Assembly: GCA_964352775.1 (NCBI GenBank)
Contig: CAYGTK010000147.1
Coordinates: 1 to 10,798 of the forward strand
Length of the DNA: 10,798 nucleotides
Reading direction: 5' to 3'
DNA from: CAYGTK01 sp964352775
GTDB taxonomy: Bacteria; Bacteroidota; Bacteroidia; Chitinophagales; CAIOSU01
Shown here: one piece after another, positions 7,083-10,798 of the stretch
Layout of the letters: each line of letters opens with the position of its first letter
Position numbering within the stretch: the stretch's first letter is position 1
Made by a program: the position numbers and the translations under genes
The notes under the pieces: model-generated
What the model was told of the DNA's origin: nothing
Databases searched by the model: none
What the model saw: the letters and a program-made list of their open reading frames with translations, nothing else

Positions 7083-8192
7083 TTAGCCTCTTAACTTCTC
7101 CATTTCAGCATCATACAAAGCTGCTTGTGTACCCCAATCATAATGTTGGATATAACTGCGTGTTTGTTGTTTGCGCAATAGGCTTACATCCCAAATACGT
7201 TTGTGTAGTTTCTTAATGAATTGCTCTTGCCCTTCGTAGAAAAACACGCTGTGGTATTTCTCCTCCACATGCTCAGGATAAGCCAACCGATTGGGCAGTA
7301 GTGGTTTTACGTTGCAATACATAGCTTCTACCACGCTTCCACCAAAAAAATCTTGCTCGCACGTTACGGGAAGAATGTCCGCCAGCCATAGCCATTTAGC
7401 ATACTCCGCCTTATCGGCAGCATATCCCCAATGCACTATTTTTTCACCTAGCTTTTCCTTTGCTTCATCAAAAATGCTTGGATACATTTCATAGCTTTCG
7501 CCCAATACGGCTAGCTTGAAATCGATACCGCGATCTTGAATTTCAAATAGCGCCTGAAAGAAGTCTTCTGGGTTCTTATCATACTCCCAGCGATGATTCC
7601 ATAGTAATAATGCCCTGTTAAGTGGTTCTATCTTCTCTGGTTTCAATTCATCTAGTCGGGTAAGGTCCATTCCCAAATAAAGTACATCCGACTTCTTCTT
7701 TATCTCCTCCACCGTATTCATCCCCTTATGGTCAGGGAACATCTTCAAGAAACGGGGCAGCTCTTCTAGAAAAGAATCTTTATGATAGGCCGAATTGAAA
7801 TAGACCTTATCAGCCGCTAAAGCAGAAGTATAATTAATGAAGCTATAGTGGTTGTCTCGCTTTTTCTCTACATCCCTATCTTGTGGCGACCATGGATACG
7901 TCAACTGATTCTCATGGAAATAAATAGCTGTGGGGATATTAGCCGTCCTCCTTCTAGTTAAACTTAAAAAGGTGGTTAAGTCGAGCATATCCGTAGCCAT
8001 AATTACATCTGGCTGTAAGTCGCTATCTAAAAACTGTTGTGCTAGCTTAACAGCCCCACCGTGCATACGCCATTTCCAGTGTGAACCCGTTAAACCTAGA
8101 ATAGTAATGTTGTGTGTGGAATTTTGCTGCCAACCTTCGGCCCAAACTTTGTGAGAGCCTCCTAGAAAAGGGTCGAGCAGCAGGATATTCAT
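7083..8192 (-). CDS. GTDC1/QTMAN-type glycosyltransferase, predicted tRNA-queuosine alpha-mannosyltransferase (formerly DUF3524)
   Basis: The product is a 369-residue GT-B glycosyltransferase with no signal or membrane segment, so cytoplasmic. The N-terminal DUF3524 domain shows DPFLGGSH (7-14), TGSHWKWRMHGGA (35-47) and YFHENQLTYPW (91-101); a linker strand has FNSAYHKDSFL (132-142). The C-terminal GT-1-type domain shows LLWNHRWEYDKNPEDFF (196-212), LGESYEMYPSIFDEAKEKLG (230-249), HWGY (254-257) and the sugar-nucleotide grip EQDFFGGSVVEAMYC (279-293). The same blocks in the same order occur in human GTDC1, as I recall its sequence. Human GTDC1 is now known as QTMAN, which adds mannose to queuosine-34 of cytoplasmic tRNA-Asp using GDP-mannose. 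The length is somewhat shorter than the human protein. By homology I predict mannosylation of queuosine in bacterial tRNA; that is inference and a different acceptor is possible. It starts 6 nt after the DUF4442 stop codon, so they form one transcription unit. Confidence 0.88.
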   Translation of the reverse strand: MNILLLDPFLGGSHKVWAEGWQQNSTHNITILGLTGSHWKWRMHGGAVKLAQQFLDSDLQPDVIMATDMLDLTTFLSLTRRRTANIPTAIYFHENQLTYPWSPQDRDVEKKRDNHYSFINYTSALAADKVYFNSAYHKDSFLEELPRFLKMFPDHKGMNTVEEIKKKSDVLYLGMDLTRLDELKPEKIEPLNRALLLWNHRWEYDKNPEDFFQALFEIQDRGIDFKLAVLGESYEMYPSIFDEAKEKLGEKIVHWGYAADKAEYAKWLWLADILPVTCEQDFFGGSVVEAMYCNVKPLLPNRLAYPEHVEEKYHSVFFYEGQEQFIKKLHKRIWDVSLLRKQQTRSYIQHYDWGTQAALYDAEMEKLRG

Positions 8193-8198
8193 ACCCTG

Positions 8199-8738
8199 CT
8201 ATTTACTTCGTTGCTTAAACGACCAGGTAAATTCAAACGTTGCAATTGGGTTACCATCCTTATCGGTACCAATAGCCTGAACGGTTTGTTCAACTGATTC
8301 ACCCGTATCTCTCGCCTTTTGAACTGCAGCGAACAAAGCATCACCTTCTTCACAAGTAAAATAGGTTAGCCCCACTGCCTTTTTATGAAAACGCGCACTG
8401 CAACCTACTAGAATAACTGCTACCGAAGGTTGATGACCTGCTGTGGCTAATAAGGCTAACACACCAGTAGACAACTCCGCTGCCATACCCTGCGCTGCCC
8501 AAAAAGTAGACTTGAAGGGGTTCCTGGTCATCCAACCATAAGGAATTGTAGCTACACATCTGTGTCTGTTGAACTCCTTTATCTTCATCCCGCTCAAAAG
8601 ACCCAATGGCAATTTGTTGAACGTAAAAAATTTGAACAAGAGACCATTATTGGTTTGTTCCAAATTCTTTAATTGAGCTGCGTTCAATTCTGGAAGTGCA
8701 GTAGTTTGTGTTGGTCTTTCTAATGTAGCAGTAGACAT
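8199..8738 (-). CDS. DUF4442 hotdog-fold protein (thioesterase-like)
   Basis: The product is a 179-residue soluble protein of the DUF4442 group, distantly related to PaaI-type acyl-CoA thioesterases. The N-terminal 25 residues are polar and variable. The hotdog core begins near GLLSGMKIKEF (46-56) with CVATIPYGWMTRNPF (61-75), then the central helix STFWAAQGMAAELSTGVLALL (77-97), and beta strands PSVAVILVGCSARFHKKAVG (104-123), LTYFTCEEG and a final PIATFEFTWSFK (164-175). The helix start N..KSTFWAAQ sits where PaaI-like enzymes carry the 'N..G..fGG' catalytic turn; here the Asn73 is kept, but the glycines are replaced, so catalytic activity is uncertain. Upstream there is a 69-nt gap after the erythromycin-esterase-like gene; downstream it is separated by only 6 nt from the glycosyltransferase. 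No substrate can be named. Confidence 0.8.
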   Translation of the reverse strand: MSTATLERPTQTTALPELNAAQLKNLEQTNNGLLFKFFTFNKLPLGLLSGMKIKEFNRHRCVATIPYGWMTRNPFKSTFWAAQGMAAELSTGVLALLATAGHQPSVAVILVGCSARFHKKAVGLTYFTCEEGDALFAAVQKARDTGESVEQTVQAIGTDKDGNPIATFEFTWSFKQRSK

Positions 8739-8807
8739 AATTATAGCTTTATTCTTGACTAAGTTAACGCATTTAGAATGACCATGGTTCGACCAAAGAC
8801 CTTGAAA

Positions 8808-10052
8808 TTATTTACCTAAAGGCGCAGCAGTCTGATGAAATATCACCGCATCAAAAAGCTTGGAATATACTTTTGTGCCCTCATCACCTTCCATATCCAT
8901 ATTGAAATTGTAGTAGAACATTGGGAAACTTTCTAATAATGCTGGTGCAACATCATCAGTATCAAAGCATAAAAAGGCATGCTGGTATCCCACATCTGCT
9001 AGTTGCTTTTCTAAGCTATTCTTAGCTGGTTTGGGTAGTTTCAATTCTTTAGGACTAGCTGCTACTTTACCAGAATACGCTGTAGAAGCAATGTTAAAAC
9101 ATACATCCCCGAACGACTGCTTTAGCAAGTAACCCAATGTGACCTGCTTGCTATCTTTAGTAGGTGCTTGACCGTAACTTAGTCTTTCATTGGATGAGAA
9201 AACTAACACCTTTTGGTTTTTAACGATCTTATTCACCAGCCAATCAACGTTGGTGGCCATTTGCGCATTTCGATAGTTCTGGCGAGCTGGGCCACTTAAT
9301 TCATCTACATTCCAAGCATCTTTAGCAAAGCCTTCTAAGCTTTCCATAAGTGGACGAAACAGGTATAGCATGCTCATGGTATCGGCAACAGTAGCTTCTT
9401 GCTGCAGCTTATCTATATGTGCAAAATAGATCTTCTTGTCTATGTCGGTTGCTTTGCTTTTATAGCTTTCTTTAAGTAGTTGCTTTAATATCTCCATAAA
9501 GCGTTTCTGCTCTTTCGACTTTGCTACCTTAGGCAATCCCTGCTCTAAGCCTTCCTGTAACTGATCAGCCAAATATTGATTACTATGCACACAATCCATT
9601 CCGAAAAGGAAGATAGGTGTACCAGCTTTTGCTTGAGCTTGCAAATAATTTAATAGCTCATTCCTAATAGAAGATTCCCCAAACGAACCACCAATAGCAG
9701 AACCATAATCATTTATAGCAGAGGCATCATTAGAAACGGCAATACTTGCATTGAACATTTCGTAAAAGTCGCTATCAAGAATTAGCATATTGAAGCGTTG
9801 CTGCTCATGCAGGTACTTCAATAGGCGTATCATGAATTGATAGTCTACCGCATTACCGTCGTGCTGGCGCCCAAGAAGTACAACGCGTTTCTGAGCTAGA
9901 ATAGAATCTAATATTCCTAGGTCACTAAAGTCAGTTTCCGAAGGGCTTGCGCTACTTATTTCCACAGCACCAATACCCTGAGTTTCAGGTGGGCGTTGGG
10001 CAAATAGTTGGCTACAAAATAAAATACCGATAAATAATGTTAGTGGTCTCAT
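8808..10052 (-). CDS. exported erythromycin-esterase-like protein with a degraded active site
   Basis: From the ATG at 10052 the product has 414 residues (five more if the ATG at 10067 is used; numbering below counts from the latter). I prefer 10052 because MRPLTLFIGILFCSQLFAQ is a clean signal peptide, so the protein is likely periplasmic or secreted. The mature part resembles the Ere (erythromycin esterase-like) fold: VVLLGRQHDG (62-71), YQFMIRLLKYLHEQQRFNMLILD (76-98), PIFLFGMD (151-158), ARQNYRNAQMATNVDWL (261-277), QKVLVFSSNERL (285-296), VTLGYLLKQSFGD (309-321) and a final FDAVIFHQTAAP. In working members the first block reads GExxHG, the second ends in Glu, and a catalytic His follows the strand that here ends in SSNERL. 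This protein has Arg67, Asp70 and Asp98 instead and no His at the last site, so hydrolase activity of the usual type is unlikely. The family match is by pattern only; the role is unknown. Confidence 0.75.
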   Translation of the reverse strand: MRPLTLFIGILFCSQLFAQRPPETQGIGAVEISSASPSETDFSDLGILDSILAQKRVVLLGRQHDGNAVDYQFMIRLLKYLHEQQRFNMLILDSDFYEMFNASIAVSNDASAINDYGSAIGGSFGESSIRNELLNYLQAQAKAGTPIFLFGMDCVHSNQYLADQLQEGLEQGLPKVAKSKEQKRFMEILKQLLKESYKSKATDIDKKIYFAHIDKLQQEATVADTMSMLYLFRPLMESLEGFAKDAWNVDELSGPARQNYRNAQMATNVDWLVNKIVKNQKVLVFSSNERLSYGQAPTKDSKQVTLGYLLKQSFGDVCFNIASTAYSGKVAASPKELKLPKPAKNSLEKQLADVGYQHAFLCFDTDDVAPALLESFPMFYYNFNMDMEGDEGTKVYSKLFDAVIFHQTAAPLGK

Positions 10053-10080
10053 GACACTAAAATACATAGAAACCTACATG

Positions 10081-10584
10081 CTAATTATAGGCTTCTAAAA
10101 TATAGGTCCAATACTGCATCATATAGACCATTACGTAGTATAGGCATACTACAAGAATAGTGCGAGCCCCTTTATATTTATTTGAGGTGATCAGTAAGAA
10201 GATACAGTTAAGGCATACTACAATACACAAATAGGCAAGTATTCCAGCACCAGGCCAGCTCATTAACTTAAACACCAAACCTACTATCAAATAAATAGGA
10301 ATGATGGCCATGAGCCATTTCTTAGGTCCATTATATCGGAATACAAAATAGTAGAGAGATAGAGCAAAGGAGATAACAGGAATGATAAATAAGAATACGG
10401 AGAGTACTGGACGTAATTCAAATAGTTCCATCATTGATAAAAGCCACATTACTCCTCTTCCAGGAAAGGCTACAGCAACTATCATCAACCCCAGTAGAGA
10501 GATCATTTTTAGTTCTGGCTCTTTTATATTTCTATAAAAGAAACCACCAACTATCAATGTCAATATGCCTAATAGAGGCCCCAT
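10081..10584 (-). CDS. six-helix integral membrane protein of unknown function
   Basis: The product is 167 residues with about six predicted transmembrane segments: 1-17, 26-51, 57-82, 89-108, 111-133 and 140-162. Short loops carry positive charges (RNIKEPELK, FRYNGPKK, TSNKYKGAR), which by the positive-inside rule would lie in the cytoplasm. I recognise no catalytic motif or family signature. The first helix begins at the N-terminus without a cleavable signal. The gene begins 3 nt after the stop codon of the upstream lysine-rich protein and ends 13-28 nt before the erythromycin-esterase-like gene, so it is most likely co-transcribed with both. A functional link to the exported neighbour, for example as a membrane partner, is possible but only suggested by position. 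Confidence 0.7.
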   Translation of the reverse strand: MGPLLGILTLIVGGFFYRNIKEPELKMISLLGLMIVAVAFPGRGVMWLLSMMELFELRPVLSVFLFIIPVISFALSLYYFVFRYNGPKKWLMAIIPIYLIVGLVFKLMSWPGAGILAYLCIVVCLNCIFLLITSNKYKGARTILVVCLYYVMVYMMQYWTYILEAYN

Positions 10585-10587
10585 TAT

Positions 10588-10797
10588 CTAAAACAAACTC
10601 CCCTGATCGTTCGGCCCCTTTATCTTAGTCTCGTCATTGTCTAGATCCCACTCTACACTGCTGCCTGGCTCTACCCCGTCTTTCTTCTCTTCGGTTTTAG
10701 GGTCTTTCTTTTTTGGGGCGAAGGTTTTCTTGGGTTGCTCTGTTGCTTTCTTTGCAGTAGGCTTTTCAGCAGCTGGCTTATCTTCCTTTGCTACTGC
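10588..10797 (-). CDS. lysine-rich C-terminal tail of an unidentified protein (5' truncated by window)
   Basis: On the minus strand this frame is open from the window edge to a TAG at 10588-10590 and codes for the last 69 residues of a longer protein. The segment is low-complexity and basic at first (repeated KPAAEKPTAKK, QPKKTF, PKKKDPKTEEKK), then turns acidic (VEWDLDNDETKIKG) and ends in DQGSLF. This is a disordered charged tail, with no domain visible. Tails with such Lys/Ala/Pro repeats and a short hydrophobic end occur on Bacteroidota topoisomerase IV subunit A and on some other nucleic-acid-binding proteins, but I cannot decide between them. The stop is 3 nt from the start of the membrane protein gene, indicating the same transcript. 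Confidence 0.65.
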   Translation of the reverse strand, partial: AVAKEDKPAAEKPTAKKATEQPKKTFAPKKKDPKTEEKKDGVEPGSSVEWDLDNDETKIKGPNDQGSLF

Positions 10798-10798
10798 C

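Noticed and set aside
7067..7085. Inverted repeat TAAGT/ACTTA between ilvE and the glycosyltransferase as a bidirectional terminator
   Set aside because: The stem is only five A/T-rich pairs with a 9-nt loop and no T-run, so it is too weak to support a terminator.
8784..8795. Short palindrome TGGT-TCG-ACCA in the gap before DUF4442 as an operator
   Set aside because: A 4-bp stem is expected by chance and there is no second copy or nearby regulator.
8739..8807. Possible promoter for DUF4442 in the 69-nt gap (minus strand TTTG-N18-TAAATGCG, or TAACTTAG)
   Set aside because: TAAATGCG misses two fixed bases of TAnnTTTG, and TAACTTAG misses one and has no TTG box at the right distance. Neither is strong enough to call, although an internal promoter here is plausible.
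1..10798. Mobile element, defence system or CRISPR array
   Set aside because: No transposase, integrase, terminal repeat, direct-repeat array or nuclease-type gene is seen on either strand; the genes are mostly core or glycan-use genes.

Overview
The window comes from a member of the Bacteroidota, probably a free-living, glycan-using lineage. The evidence is a SusC/SusD outer-membrane pair followed by a GH13 glycosidase lipoprotein, promoters of the Bacteroidota type (TAnnTTTG, one with a TTTG box exactly 19 nt upstream), no clear Shine-Dalgarno sequences, and dense one- to five-gene transcription units. I cannot name the genus. I see no mobile element, tRNA, rRNA, CRISPR array or recombination scar, and base composition looks even throughout.

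Layout. (1) Positions 2-3877, plus strand: the 3' end of a susC-type TonB-dependent transporter gene, a complete susD-type lipoprotein gene, and a neopullulanase/cyclomaltodextrinase-like GH13 lipoprotein gene whose ATG overlaps the susD stop. This is the end of a small starch or maltodextrin utilization locus. (2) Positions 3962-4834, plus: a pirin-family gene whose product carries a twin-arginine-type signal. (3) Positions 4835-5874, minus: a small protein of unknown function (possibly HolD-like) and rdgB, which encodes the enzyme that removes non-canonical purine nucleotides. (4) Positions 5984-7066, plus: ilvE, divergent from the previous unit, with the promoters of both units packed into about 45 bp. 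(5) Positions 7083-10797, minus: in transcription order, the lysine-rich C-terminus of an unidentified protein, a six-helix membrane protein, an exported erythromycin-esterase-like protein with a degraded active site, a DUF4442 hotdog-fold protein, and a GTDC1/QTMAN-type glycosyltransferase predicted to mannosylate queuosine in tRNA.

How the genes work together. The Sus genes form one functional unit: the SusC/SusD pair binds and imports oligosaccharides made by the adjacent GH13 enzyme. RdgB and its partner are co-transcribed from a well-defined promoter. The minus-strand cluster at 7083-10797 looks co-oriented and partly coupled (gaps of 3, 13-28, 69 and 6 nt), but no shared pathway is evident.

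The most interesting points are the bacterial QTMAN homologue, the erythromycin-esterase-like protein that lost its catalytic residues, the exported pirin, the small HolD-like candidate next to rdgB, and the interlocked divergent promoters. I did not find a wholly new multi-gene system.
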